64,000 nucleotides of DNA from assembly GCF_044762665.1 (NCBI RefSeq), contig NZ_JBIWES010000006.1, positions 62,001-126,000 on the forward strand, given 5' to 3'. This DNA is from Peribacillus frigoritolerans_B (GTDB taxonomy: Bacteria > Bacillota > Bacilli > Bacillales > DSM-1321). The translations under genes and the position numbers were made by a program. Positions 34,216-43,155 of this stretch are shown here, piece after piece; position 1 is the first letter of the stretch; each line of letters starts with the position of its first letter. The notes beneath the pieces were generated by a model. The model worked only from the letters and a program-made list of their open reading frames with translations. It did no database searches and was not told the origin of the DNA.

Positions 34216-34421
34216 AATATAAAGATAATTTAGCAAATTCTGATTATGAAGTCAACATAATTTATCATTAATCCTTTAAAAGGAGCAGGAAATTAGTCCC
34301 TGGTTGGCGAAACTTCCTTTATCCAGAGGATTTTTTAAAGAAGAATAGGCTATTACTCCCTATTATCTTTCTAATCGCAACTATATTATAATAGAAGCAG
34401 TACACAAAAGGAGACAACAGT

Positions 34422-34595
34422 ATGTCTGAAAATAAAAAATTAAGCCTGGCGGATGCAGTCAAACAAAAACTGGCTCAAAAGCAAGCAGGATCAAGTAAAG
34501 ATAAACTGGAAACAGGCGTTGTGAAGAAAACGAAACAACTTAAAAGCCAGTTGACCAAAAAGCCGAATAACCAACGTAAGCGTACAGGGGTATAA
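34422..34595 (+). CDS. Small basic hypothetical protein, 57 aa
   Basis: A short gene, MSENKKLSLADAVKQKLAQK..., ending NNQRKRTGV, with AAAGGAG ten bases before the ATG and a TATAAT at 34387-34392. It is rich in Lys and Gln and has no hydrophobic segment. I do not know its family; size and charge suggest a nucleic-acid or ribosome-associated small protein, but this is speculative. A terminator-like hairpin follows. Confidence 0.75.
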   Translation: MSENKKLSLADAVKQKLAQKQAGSSKDKLETGVVKKTKQLKSQLTKKPNNQRKRTGV

Positions 34596-34636
34596 TCCTA
34601 ATTTGTCAAAGGACAACGACTGTTCGGAGCTTATCA

Positions 34637-34681
34637 ATGAGCAGTTACCTTTTATGAATGAGGGTACTGCTTTTTTTATAT
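34637..34681 (+). terminator. Rho-independent terminator
   Basis: The stem GAGCAGTTACC / GGGTACTGCT is imperfect and is followed by seven T. Confidence 0.7.
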
Positions 34682-35093
34682 GAATACAAAAATGGGGATT
34701 AAGTAATGGGACGGGGCAGAGTGATTTTGTTCTTTTACCGTTTATAGGTAAGTTGAAGGGTTGGGCTTCTGGTAATTTAGAGCTAAAAAGAATGGTTCGC
34801 TCACTTCTGGCTGATATTTGGTAAAACTAGAAAAACATATTTTTTCGAATATGGAAATGACATCTTTGTATCGGTTTATTAAAAACATTACAGTTCCATT
34901 TGTTTCTGTTTTAAAATTGTAAGAGTGGTGACATGTTGTTACCATATTGTTTTGCTAAAATAATATTTTAAGGTTTTGTAAATGATTTTTTAACTAAAGG
35001 AACCTATAAATTGAATGTTAGTTCTACTAGAAGGCTTATAGGACCAGTGATTATCCTTTAATTGAAAATATGAAATATATCGGGGGAATAAAG
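34682..35093. other. Intergenic stretch before the GTPase gene
   Basis: No gene or clear regulatory structure seen. AT-rich sequence with several possible -10 hexamers presumably holds the promoter of the GTPase gene. Confidence 0.4.
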
Positions 35094-37835
35094 ATGGACG
35101 AACGGCTGATCGGAAAAAAATATTATGAAACGATGCTTGAGGATACAAGGAAGCACCCCATTCAAGCTTTGGGTGAAATGTTCCTCGTGGAACAAAAAAA
35201 GGAAAGAGCCGATTTAACCGCAATTAGATTTGCTCAAGGTGAGGTATATTTTCAGCACAATGACTATGAAGCAGCCATTTTCAAATGGGAAAACATAGAA
35301 GGGGAACTTGGTTCATGGGCGAAGAAAAACATCGCTGATGCTTATTTTGAATTGGAAATGTATTCAACCGCAGAGGATATTTATAAATCCGTCGATACGA
35401 ATGAAGCGGTCTTGAAAACAGAAGTTCTTTTGCAACTGTTTTCCCTGTACATAGTGGAATCGAGAAATGATTTGGCTTCCAAAGTCGTGAAAGAAGCAGT
35501 CGAGTTTCAACCTGACTACCCGAATGTCACGGAAATCGCACGCGCCTTTTTTGAAGAACAAAAGGATTGGAACAGTGCGGTGGTATTAGCGGCGAATGAA
35601 AGTATCCGTACAGAATCAATGGGTTGGTTCGATGTGCTGAAAACGTATATTCAGCAGGGTGTTGCCCAATCGATGGAGCCGGATTATTTTTCAACTGTCC
35701 TTGGTTCGCTATACACACTAGACCAGGAGCGTTTCGAGAAAATGACGGTTGCCCTTTGGAAAAATTATAAATATACGGATTCGTATTTCGAATGGTTAAG
35801 AGTGATTAATAACTTGATAGATACCATCGAATTGAACCATGCGGATGTATGGGATGAGCTTTCCATCTATTACAGGGATGCATATGCAGGTCTGTTAGAA
35901 GGAACGCACCTAATCAAAGAATTAAGTCCAGTCGTGCCAAGGTTGCTGGAAAACTGGCTCAAAATCGCAGACGGGGAGCTCTCGCTGTTTGCGGCGGCAT
36001 CCGCGTTGTCCTGGAATGAAATCTTCCCGGATACGATCAATGCGCTGGTCATTCAGGATGCAGAGAGTCTATTGGCGAAATCGCCTAAATTGGGAGGCGG
36101 ACTGGAAGCGGGAGAGAAACTGTTCAATTCCATTATCCAGTGGGCTGAAGATAATGATTTAAGGGTTGGCAATAAGCTTAAATGGATGGTGGATGGGCTT
36201 AAGGATACTAGGAATTTCAATCTGCTTCTTGCAGGAAGTGCAGGGAATGGCAAGACATCCTTTATTCAGTCAATCGTTGGCGAGAGCATTGCCGCTGAAG
36301 ATCATTCGTCCCTAGTCAGTGTCAAAGACGGGGATGACTTGGAAATCCTTGAAATTACCGATACAGATAGCAAAGTTGTCGAGGAGCTAACTGATCTGGA
36401 TGAAACACGCCGTCAGCGCGGGACTATTGTCGATGTGACGATCATCAGTGACTATTTAAGAAATAATCAGCTGCGATTATTGGATACACCGGGTTTCAAT
36501 GGGGAAAAAAGCGTGGAATCCGATTTCCAAGGTTATTTACATGGCAGTGATGGCCTGATGTTCGTTCTTGACGCCCGGGCGCCTTTCACCGGCAGCGAAC
36601 GGGATCTGTTATTGGAAATTCAAATGATGGCTCCGAAACTGCCGATTCATTTCCTATTAAATAAAATGGATACGATATATAGTGATCAGGTCGCAGTCCG
36701 GATGGAAGACGAAACATGGGATAAAGTGAATGCATATTTCCCGAATGCGAAAGTATTCGCTTTCTCCAAACATTATGACAGCAGGCAGCAATTGAAGGAC
36801 CTTTCAGCCTTCCTTCAATCGAATTATCAAGATGATAATTGGAAGGAAAGAAGATCTGAAAAAATCCTGGCATTCATTCGTAAAACTTTATCATATCTAT
36901 TAGAAAAACGGGCAGCCAATGAGCGGAAATGTGAGCATTCCATCTCTTGGAATGAACAGATGGAAGTCAAACTGAATGGAGCGGTCAATCAACTGGCTGA
37001 TCTGGAAAAAGAAAAAAGTGAAAATATCATACGGTCGTATCGTTCGCTTAAGGACGAAGTGAAAAATCAGCTTTATTCAAAAATTCCTGAATTACTGAGG
37101 GATTGCTCGAAATCATTAACGGAAAGCAGTGATTTCAGTCAGGTCCATGTACAGTTAAACGAGGAAATGAATGAGCGGATTCAAACCTTCATATCTGACA
37201 AGATCATGCCTCAATATTACCGTTCTCTTCAAGACTGGATTGCCAGTTCCCAACTGGAGTTCTCTCAAAGCCAGCAGTTTATGGATGAGATGAGTGCCGG
37301 TTTCAATGAACTATACAAAGAAGAACGGATAACTCTGGCAGGTGACTTCAGGGTATTGGATGACTGGCGCCGTGATGCCGACCGGATGACAAGCAGTATC
37401 CGCATCGACAACGTTAATATCCTTTTGCGCAGGACTCCATCACAATTGCTGCTTAAAGGAGCAGGGAAGCTGTTTGGGGCGATACCGCAAAATAAAGCCA
37501 ATATGTACAATCGTTATAAGAAATACCTGGAAAGTGAAGATTACTTGGATGTTGCCGAAATGATTACGGAACGTTTCCTCACCCAATTTGGATTGTTTGA
37601 AAAATCATTGGATCGGGACATCTCACTTTTCTATCGCAGTTCATTTGCCGTACTTCAAAAAACGATAGAGCAGACACAGACTGAAATAAAAGACTACCAG
37701 GCTGCATTGGAGCATATGAAAGAAAATCCGGAAGTTTACCGTGATCCGATCACTTTGTTCGAAGTGAAATTAAGGCAGTTGGAGAGGCTTGAAAAAATCG
37801 AGAAAAAGCGTCTAGCCCAGCTTCAAAGAAAATAA
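35094..37835 (+). CDS. TPR-containing dynamin-like GTPase
   Basis: A 913-residue protein with three parts. Residues about 1-300 are helical TPR-like repeats (for example FAQGEVYFQHNDYEAAIFKW). A GTPase domain follows: P-loop GSAGNGKTS with Lys387, G3 LLDTPG with Asp464, and G4 NKMD at Asn523. After that comes a long helical, coiled-coil-rich region to the end, as in bacterial dynamins and membrane-remodelling GTPases. A short hydrophobic patch lies near 790 (LLLKGAGKLFGAIP). ATG 35094 with GGGGGAA is chosen over 35070. It is transcribed alone. Role unknown; membrane stress or phage defence are possibilities, not shown. Confidence 0.82.
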   Translation: MDERLIGKKYYETMLEDTRKHPIQALGEMFLVEQKKERADLTAIRFAQGEVYFQHNDYEAAIFKWENIEGELGSWAKKNIADAYFELEMYSTAEDIYKSVDTNEAVLKTEVLLQLFSLYIVESRNDLASKVVKEAVEFQPDYPNVTEIARAFFEEQKDWNSAVVLAANESIRTESMGWFDVLKTYIQQGVAQSMEPDYFSTVLGSLYTLDQERFEKMTVALWKNYKYTDSYFEWLRVINNLIDTIELNHADVWDELSIYYRDAYAGLLEGTHLIKELSPVVPRLLENWLKIADGELSLFAAASALSWNEIFPDTINALVIQDAESLLAKSPKLGGGLEAGEKLFNSIIQWAEDNDLRVGNKLKWMVDGLKDTRNFNLLLAGSAGNGKTSFIQSIVGESIAAEDHSSLVSVKDGDDLEILEITDTDSKVVEELTDLDETRRQRGTIVDVTIISDYLRNNQLRLLDTPGFNGEKSVESDFQGYLHGSDGLMFVLDARAPFTGSERDLLLEIQMMAPKLPIHFLLNKMDTIYSDQVAVRMEDETWDKVNAYFPNAKVFAFSKHYDSRQQLKDLSAFLQSNYQDDNWKERRSEKILAFIRKTLSYLLEKRAANERKCEHSISWNEQMEVKLNGAVNQLADLEKEKSENIIRSYRSLKDEVKNQLYSKIPELLRDCSKSLTESSDFSQVHVQLNEEMNERIQTFISDKIMPQYYRSLQDWIASSQLEFSQSQQFMDEMSAGFNELYKEERITLAGDFRVLDDWRRDADRMTSSIRIDNVNILLRRTPSQLLLKGAGKLFGAIPQNKANMYNRYKKYLESEDYLDVAEMITERFLTQFGLFEKSLDRDISLFYRSSFAVLQKTIEQTQTEIKDYQAALEHMKENPEVYRDPITLFEVKLRQLERLEKIEKKRLAQLQRK

Positions 37836-37929
37836 AAATAACAGGAAAGATTTCAAATATTCAAAAATCTATTGACTTTACGACTATATCCCTATAAAGT
37901 GATAATTACGAAAACGTAACACAATATAT

Positions 37930-38092
37930 CTCTTATCAAGAGTGGCGGAGGGACTGGCCCTAAGATGCCCAGCAACCGTTCCATTAGGAATTGGTGCTAA
38001 ATCCTGCAAAACAGAAATGTTTTGACAGATAAGAGAGGGACAAGTCTGCAAAACAGCCGATTAAACCTCTCTATATTAGAGAGGTTTTTATT
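37930..38092 (+). ncRNA. SAM-I (S-box) riboswitch with terminator
   Basis: The S-box core is clear: CTCTTATCAAGAG opening P1, GGCGGAGGGACTGGCCC, then GATGCCCAGCAACC, GGTGCTAAATCCTGC, and GACAGATAAGAG closing P1. A terminator stem ACCTCTCT / AGAGAGGT plus T run follows at 38063-38091. High SAM should stop transcription of the ABC transporter genes downstream. Confidence 0.95.
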
Positions 38093-38150
38093 TTGGAATT
38101 TACACCGACTTAACTGATAAGACTAATAAGAAAACATGGAGGGAAACAAG

Positions 38151-39263
38151 ATGAGAAGGTCTATTAAAGGGGTATTCATTTCTGCCATCGCTTCGGCTTT
38201 GCTTTTAACGGGTTGCTCTACAGGGCAGAGTTCCACAGAATCGAAGAAAGAAGAAAAAGTATCATTTGAAAATGTCCCGGAAAGATTTGCTGACGGTGAT
38301 GGAGCCAAGATCAAAGTGATCCGTAAAATTGGCGGTGATGATCATACTGCCCAATACTTGGCGGGGGCGAAAGAAGAAGGAGAAGCGCTGGGGTTTCAAG
38401 TGGATACGTACACGGCCAATGGTGACACGGCTAAATTCCATGATGCGATAGCGCAGGCTTTGGAGGAAGATTATGACGGCTATATCATTTCACATGGTGA
38501 TGATGCCGCAACTGTAAATGACGTTCAAAAGTTGGTTGATGCAGGTAAAAGCGTTGTCACATTCGATTCAATAAGCGATCTATCTAAAATAGAGGGCGTG
38601 ACGTTAACTTCACAAGATGATGAAGCGTTGGCAACACTGGCTTTTGATAACCTGATAAAGGAACAGAAAGGTGAAGCTGCAATTGCCTATCTTTGGGTGG
38701 ACGGTTTTCCTCCGATGGTAAGAAGAAATGCAGTCTATCAGGAAAAATTAAAAGAAAATCCTGGGATTAAAGAAGTCGAAAGATTCGGAGTGGCATCTGC
38801 TGATACTTCGGTCCAGACACAAAATGCTGTGGCCGCAATGCTGAATAAATACCCTAAAGGTAAATTGGATGCCATTTTTGCAACATGGGATGCCTTTGCT
38901 ATCGGTGCAGCCCGTGCGATTAAAGAAGCGGGCCGCGATGAAGTGAAGATATATGGAATTGATGTTTCGAATGCAGATCTCCAGGAAATCCAATCGGCTG
39001 ATAGCTCATGGTCCTACACGGCAGCAGTCGATCCCAAGTTGATCGGTGCAGTGAATATGAGGATATTAGCTAAAAAATTAGCGGGCGAAGAAACGCCGCA
39101 AACATATGATTTGGAGGCTTCACTTATTTCACAAAAGCAAATCCAAGCTTCAAAAGAAGCCGTAAACATGGCAAACCTGTCTGATATTGTCGATGGTTGG
39201 GGTGTATCCACGGAATTTGAAGAAGATTGGATGAAGATTTTGAAAGATCATTACAAAAAATAA
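38151..39263 (+). CDS. CUT2 ABC transporter substrate-binding lipoprotein (candidate methylthioribose binder)
   Basis: A 370-residue ribose/AI-2-type periplasmic-binding-like lipoprotein, with signal MRRSIKGVFISAIASALLLT and lipobox LTGC. Typical CUT2 elements include YDGYIISHGDDAATVNDVQ and IFATWDAFAIGAARAIKEAG. ATG 38151 with GGAGGG is chosen over 38136. It is the first gene behind a SAM-I riboswitch. Comparative genomics earlier proposed S-box-regulated transporters (MtrABC) for methylthioribose, a methionine-salvage sugar, so this is the best substrate guess. Confidence 0.88.
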   Translation: MRRSIKGVFISAIASALLLTGCSTGQSSTESKKEEKVSFENVPERFADGDGAKIKVIRKIGGDDHTAQYLAGAKEEGEALGFQVDTYTANGDTAKFHDAIAQALEEDYDGYIISHGDDAATVNDVQKLVDAGKSVVTFDSISDLSKIEGVTLTSQDDEALATLAFDNLIKEQKGEAAIAYLWVDGFPPMVRRNAVYQEKLKENPGIKEVERFGVASADTSVQTQNAVAAMLNKYPKGKLDAIFATWDAFAIGAARAIKEAGRDEVKIYGIDVSNADLQEIQSADSSWSYTAAVDPKLIGAVNMRILAKKLAGEETPQTYDLEASLISQKQIQASKEAVNMANLSDIVDGWGVSTEFEEDWMKILKDHYKK

Positions 39264-39266
39264 AAA

Positions 39267-39299
39267 GAGACACTCTCTTTCCGGTGAAGGGAGTGTCTG
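39267..39299 (+). terminator. Intercistronic hairpin after the binding-protein gene
   Basis: The stem AGACACTCTCTTT / AAGGGAGTGTCT with a short loop has only a weak T tract after it. It probably protects or attenuates, giving more binding protein than ATPase and permease. Confidence 0.6.
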
Positions 39300-39319
39300 T
39301 TCTATAAGGGGGAATGGAC

Positions 39320-40822
39320 ATGGGCACTCAACTAGAGATGAAGAAGATTTCGATTGAATTTCCGGGAGTGAAGGCGCTGAGTGAAGTTGATTTTTCAGTA
39401 CAATCAGGGACAGCCCATGCATTGGTCGGTGCAAACGGAGCAGGGAAATCGACGTTAATGAAAGTTTTATCGGGAGCCCATGTTCATTATTCAGGTGACA
39501 TTTTTATTGATGGGATGAAGCAGGATATTCGCTCGCCAAAAGCTGCTCAGGAACAAGGTATTCAAATTGTTTATCAGGAAGTGGATACCGCGCTCATCCC
39601 ATATTTAACAGTTGGGGAAAATGTAATGTTGAATGATATGGTCCAAAACATGGGGAAAAAACAGAGGGTCCAATGGAAAGAGCTGCACAACAAAGCCACT
39701 TCTATTCTTGAAGGTATGAAAATTCGTGTCCCTTCGAAAAAGCTGGTTAGAGACCTTACCTTGGCTGAAAAACAGATGGTCCTGATAGCAAGAGCCGTTT
39801 CGACAGAATGCAAATTCCTGATTCTCGACGAGCCAACTGCGCCGTTAAGTCATACGGAGACGACAGAACTTTTTCGAATTGTAAATGAATTAAAGCAAAA
39901 AGGCGTGGCGATCGTTTTCATTTCACATCGTCTGCCTGAGATTTTTAATATCTGTGAGGAAATTACAATCATGAGGAATGGGAAGCGTGTCACTTGTCGA
40001 AAAAGCGAGGACATAACCCGTACCGAAGTGGTAGAGAACATGCTCGGGAAAACCATGGATGAACAGTTTCCTGAAGTGAAAGCTTTAATTGGAGACGTAA
40101 TTCTGGAAGTGAACGGTTTGTCAGATGCCGAGAAAGTCAAGAATGTCAGTCTGAATATTAAAGCAGGTGAGATAATCGGCTTGGCAGGGTTGGTCGGGGC
40201 TGGGAAAACGGAGCTGTGTAAAACCCTTTTCGGTCATGCGTCCATCACAGCCGGTGAAGTCATCCTGAATGGTCGAAAGCTTTCTTTGAAATCACCGTAT
40301 GAAGCTGTAAAAAGCGGGCTGGCACTCGTACCTGAAGAACGCAGGAAAGAAGGGGTCCTTGTAAAGGAATCAGTCTCGGCCAACTTGACTGCAGCCAGTC
40401 TCGGCAAATTCTGCAAAACATTCAGTTTCGTGGATCGTAAGGCGGAAAAGGAAAAGGCGAAGGAAATGATCGCAAGTCTCGGCATTAAAACTCCTTCAGG
40501 AGAAGTGAAGGTCGAAAACCTTTCCGGTGGTAACCAGCAAAAAGTTGCCATTGGAAAGTGGCTTATGGCAGATGCGGATGTATACATATTCGATGAACCA
40601 ACGAAAGGGGTCGATGTTGGAGCCAAGAAGGATATATTCGAATTGATTGCAAAGCTTGCAAGGAATGGAAAAGCGATCATTTATGCATCATCCGAGCTTT
40701 CCGAAATCATTGGCATTACCAACCGGACATATGTGTTATATGACGGGAGCACTGTCATCGAATTAGAAACAAGCAAAACGAATGAAGAAGAACTACTATT
40801 CTATTCAACAGGAGGTAAATAG
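39320..40822 (+). CDS. CUT2 ABC transporter ATPase (two-domain, RbsA-like)
   Basis: A 500-residue tandem ATPase. The first domain has Walker A GANGAGKST, signature-like LTLAEKQMV and Walker B LILDEPTAPLS. The second has a degenerate Walker A GLVGAGKTE, signature LSGGNQQKV and Walker B YIFDEPTKGVD, the asymmetry usual for RbsA. ATG 39320 with AAGGGGG at good spacing is chosen over 39314. It is separated from the permease gene by one base. Confidence 0.92.
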   Translation: MGTQLEMKKISIEFPGVKALSEVDFSVQSGTAHALVGANGAGKSTLMKVLSGAHVHYSGDIFIDGMKQDIRSPKAAQEQGIQIVYQEVDTALIPYLTVGENVMLNDMVQNMGKKQRVQWKELHNKATSILEGMKIRVPSKKLVRDLTLAEKQMVLIARAVSTECKFLILDEPTAPLSHTETTELFRIVNELKQKGVAIVFISHRLPEIFNICEEITIMRNGKRVTCRKSEDITRTEVVENMLGKTMDEQFPEVKALIGDVILEVNGLSDAEKVKNVSLNIKAGEIIGLAGLVGAGKTELCKTLFGHASITAGEVILNGRKLSLKSPYEAVKSGLALVPEERRKEGVLVKESVSANLTAASLGKFCKTFSFVDRKAEKEKAKEMIASLGIKTPSGEVKVENLSGGNQQKVAIGKWLMADADVYIFDEPTKGVDVGAKKDIFELIAKLARNGKAIIYASSELSEIIGITNRTYVLYDGSTVIELETSKTNEEELLFYSTGGK

Positions 40823-40823
40823 G

Positions 40824-41828
40824 ATGAGCATACCCATTCCTGTTACACAGACAGCGAAAGCGAAGAAAAAGGTGGAACTATTCGACTTTTTCTATAAATA
40901 CGGCACAATATTGACGATTATCATTCTGATTGGGATTTTCGCCGTGTCCAATCCATCTTTCATTCAGACTTCTAATCTGATAAACATCCTGCGTTCCATT
41001 TCAATCGTGACCATCATTGCGATCGGCATTACGATATCACTGACCGTGGATGGCTTCGACCTTTCCGTCGGCTCCGTAGCATCATTGGCCAATGCCATCG
41101 TCATATCAATGTTTGTCTGGTTTTCCCAGGATACATTTATCGCCATATTAGCTGCAATCGGTGCCTCACTTTTCGTAGGGGCTTTGAATTCATTCATGAT
41201 CGTTAAATTGAGAATTCCCGACATGCTGATGACATTGGCTACCATGTTCATTATTCAGGGAATTGCCCTTACTTATACGAAAGGGGCCACGGTTTCACAA
41301 AATATGGTCATGCCCGACGGGACATTCGCAACAGGACTGATCAGCCCGTTTTTCACCAAAATTGGCCAGGTACCATGGATAATCCTGATCATGGCCGTCA
41401 TTGTGATAGCGACCCATATCTTTTTGACTTATACGAAGCACGGTCGTTATATGTACATTATTGGGGGGAATAAGGAAGCGGCGAGACTTTCCGGGATATC
41501 GGTTAATAAATACAAAATCCTTGCCTATCTGCTTTCAGCTCTATTTGCTGCAATCGGGGGGATAGTCCTTGCTTCAAGGGTCATGACATCGGAAATCAAT
41601 TCAGGGTCCCCCTATTTAATGGATGCCGTTGCAGCAGCCTTCATTGGTTCCTCCGTTTTAGGAGCGGGAAAACCGAATGCCTTTGGAACCTTCGTCGGTG
41701 CAGTCCTGATCGGAATCCTTCAAAATGGACTGATCATGATGTCCGTTCCGTATTATGCGATGGATATCGTCAAAGGAACAGTGCTGGCCCTTGCGCTCGC
41801 GGTAACCTATTACAAACAAAAACACTAA
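40824..41828 (+). CDS. CUT2 ABC transporter permease (RbsC-like)
   Basis: A 334-residue permease with eight to ten membrane segments and the family features GFDLSVGSVASLANAI, AARLSGISVNKYKILAYLLSA and AAAFIGSSVLGAGKPNAFGTF. ATG 40824 with GGAGGT seven bases upstream is chosen; the longer frame to 40782 overlaps the ATPase gene. It completes a three-gene importer under SAM-riboswitch control. Confidence 0.92.
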   Translation: MSIPIPVTQTAKAKKKVELFDFFYKYGTILTIIILIGIFAVSNPSFIQTSNLINILRSISIVTIIAIGITISLTVDGFDLSVGSVASLANAIVISMFVWFSQDTFIAILAAIGASLFVGALNSFMIVKLRIPDMLMTLATMFIIQGIALTYTKGATVSQNMVMPDGTFATGLISPFFTKIGQVPWIILIMAVIVIATHIFLTYTKHGRYMYIIGGNKEAARLSGISVNKYKILAYLLSALFAAIGGIVLASRVMTSEINSGSPYLMDAVAAAFIGSSVLGAGKPNAFGTFVGAVLIGILQNGLIMMSVPYYAMDIVKGTVLALALAVTYYKQKH

Positions 41829-41869
41829 AATGAATCCGTTACGTTACTCTATAGAAATCCAAAATCATG

Positions 41870-41908
41870 AAAAAAATCCTGTTGGATGCAACAGGATTTT
41901 TCCTTTTT
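41870..41908 (+). terminator. Rho-independent terminator of the CUT2 operon
   Basis: The stem AAAATCCTGTTG / CAACAGGATTTT with a four-base loop is followed by CCTTTTTT. Confidence 0.88.
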
Positions 41909-42051
41909 TAAAAAGGGAGGGTTATGGATATTAATTTCTGCAACTTCATCATGTTGTTTAATAATGAAATCTTCTTACTTCCGAAAATGGGGGCAGGAGG
42001 ACTATAGGGACCTTATTTACCTTTCAATAAGATTGATAATGCTCTATTGTA

Positions 42052-42078
42052 AAGTATGAACATTCATATCCTATACTT
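42052..42078. promoter_or_regulatory. Dyad operator at the hxlR-type gene
   Basis: AAGTATG and TATACTT are inverted around a 13-base spacer just before the ribosome-binding site. The dyad resembles the one upstream of the reductase gene at 43125-43155, so autoregulation is likely. Confidence 0.5.
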
Positions 42079-42100
42079 ATCTAAAGGAGAGTGTAAACTT

Positions 42101-42460
42101 ATGAGTGAAACCTGTGTTCCGACTGGCGTGAAACCAAATGACACTGGCTTTGGTTATACGTTATCCTTAATAGGCGGCAAATATAAAATGATCATAATGT
42201 ATTGGCTGTCCGAAAATAAGGTTATGCGGCATAATCAACTGAAGCGAAGTATCGGTACCATTTCCTTTAAAACGCTAAGCATCATGTTAAAAGAGTTGGA
42301 GGCAGACGGCCTTATCATACGCAAGGAATTTCCCCAAATACCTCCGAAAGTAGAATATTCATTATCTGAACGTGGTCTATCTCTCATTCCATTGTTAAAT
42401 ATGATGTGCGAGTGGGGAGAGAAAAACAGTTTGCCAGCTCAGGAGACTGTACAGCCGTAG
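42101..42460 (+). CDS. HxlR-family transcriptional regulator
   Basis: A 119-residue winged-helix regulator of the HxlR/YodB type. GGKYKMIIMYWLSE leads into the helix-turn-helix (HNQLKRSIGTISFKTLSIML) and the wing PPKVEYSLSERGLSLIPLL. Cys5 near the N-terminus recalls the thiol sensor Cys6 of YodB/CatR, which react with quinones and diamide. ATG 42101 with AAAGGAG is preferred over 42056. Likely represses itself and the convergent reductase. Confidence 0.88.
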   Translation: MSETCVPTGVKPNDTGFGYTLSLIGGKYKMIIMYWLSENKVMRHNQLKRSIGTISFKTLSIMLKELEADGLIIRKEFPQIPPKVEYSLSERGLSLIPLLNMMCEWGEKNSLPAQETVQP

Positions 42461-42486
42461 GTGTAGCTATTTTGATTAAATCAAAA

Positions 42487-42524
42487 GAAAGAAGTATTTC
42501 CCTGACAAGGAAATACTTCTTTAA
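42487..42524. terminator. Bidirectional terminator between hxlR-type and reductase genes
   Basis: The stem AAAGAAGTATTTCC / GGAAATACTTCTTT with a five-base loop serves both convergent genes. Confidence 0.8.
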
Positions 42525-42536
42525 TGAAACTGCCTA

Positions 42537-43067
42537 TTAAAGGTTATCGACAAAATTCAAAAAATCTTGTGCGCTTTTTGCCAATTCGCTTGAGGACGGC
42601 TCATTTTCAGCACCATAAAACGCAAAGAATGAACGATAGTCTGCATTGCAGTATAGAAAGGTAGTTTCAAAAGGAGATAATAAATGTTCAAGTGGATAGC
42701 GATATCTTCCTTTTTCACTATAATCCTCTTTGTTAATTCCAGCAGATACAGCTAAAGCAGCCTTGCGATTCTTTAATTTATCGCCTCCATTTGAACCATA
42801 TGCCCAACCATAAGTAAAAACATCGTCAAGCCATTTTTTTAGGAGGGGCGGGCAATTGAACCAATAAAAAGGGAACTGTAAAACAAGATTACTATGCGCT
42901 TCAATTAATTGCTGTTCTTTTTCCACATTAATGTTTCCGTCAGGATAAACTGTATTCAATTCGTGTACTGTATACTTTTCCGGATATTTCCTTAGCTCTT
43001 CCACCCATCGCTTATTTATGACGGATGTTTCAAGACTTGGGTGTGATACGATAACAAGAGTTTTCAA
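42537..43067 (-). CDS. Flavodoxin-fold NAD(P)H oxidoreductase (quinone reductase type)
   Basis: A 176-residue flavodoxin_2 family protein of the KefF/YwrO/MdaB group. The FMN site begins VIVSHPSLETS, the family motif FPFYWFNCPPLLKKWLDDVF is intact, and TYGWAYGSNGGDKL follows. It likely reduces quinones with NAD(P)H. GAGGAGAAATC lies upstream. Paired with an HxlR regulator and a shared dyad operator, it resembles the quinone-detoxifying YodB/CatR regulons. Confidence 0.88.
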   Translation of the reverse strand: MKTLVIVSHPSLETSVINKRWVEELRKYPEKYTVHELNTVYPDGNINVEKEQQLIEAHSNLVLQFPFYWFNCPPLLKKWLDDVFTYGWAYGSNGGDKLKNRKAALAVSAGINKEDYSEKGRYRYPLEHLLSPFETTFLYCNADYRSFFAFYGAENEPSSSELAKSAQDFLNFVDNL

Positions 43068-43124
43068 AGATTTCTCCTCCTGGATTATTATTTATCTTAA
43101 GTATAAAGTGCACCCTGCAAGAAC

Positions 43125-43155
43125 GTAAGTATGCACTTTTAGTATAGGTACTTAC
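43125..43155 (-). promoter_or_regulatory. Dyad operator of the reductase gene
   Basis: GTAAGTA (43125-43131) and TACTTAC (43149-43155) form a perfect inverted repeat with a 17-base spacer, like known YodB/HxlR sites. AAAGTGCA / TGCACTTT overlaps it. It lies about 60-90 bases before the reductase start. Confidence 0.6.

Noticed and set aside
33617..34222. 201-codon plus-strand frame across the brnQ leader
   Set aside because: It is antisense to brnQ and to the T-box leader, both of which are well supported.
38151..41828. Reading the CUT2 importer as an AI-2 (Lsr) or ribose system
   Set aside because: No lsr or rbs kinase/isomerase genes are adjacent and control is by a SAM riboswitch, which points to methionine salvage; still an inference.
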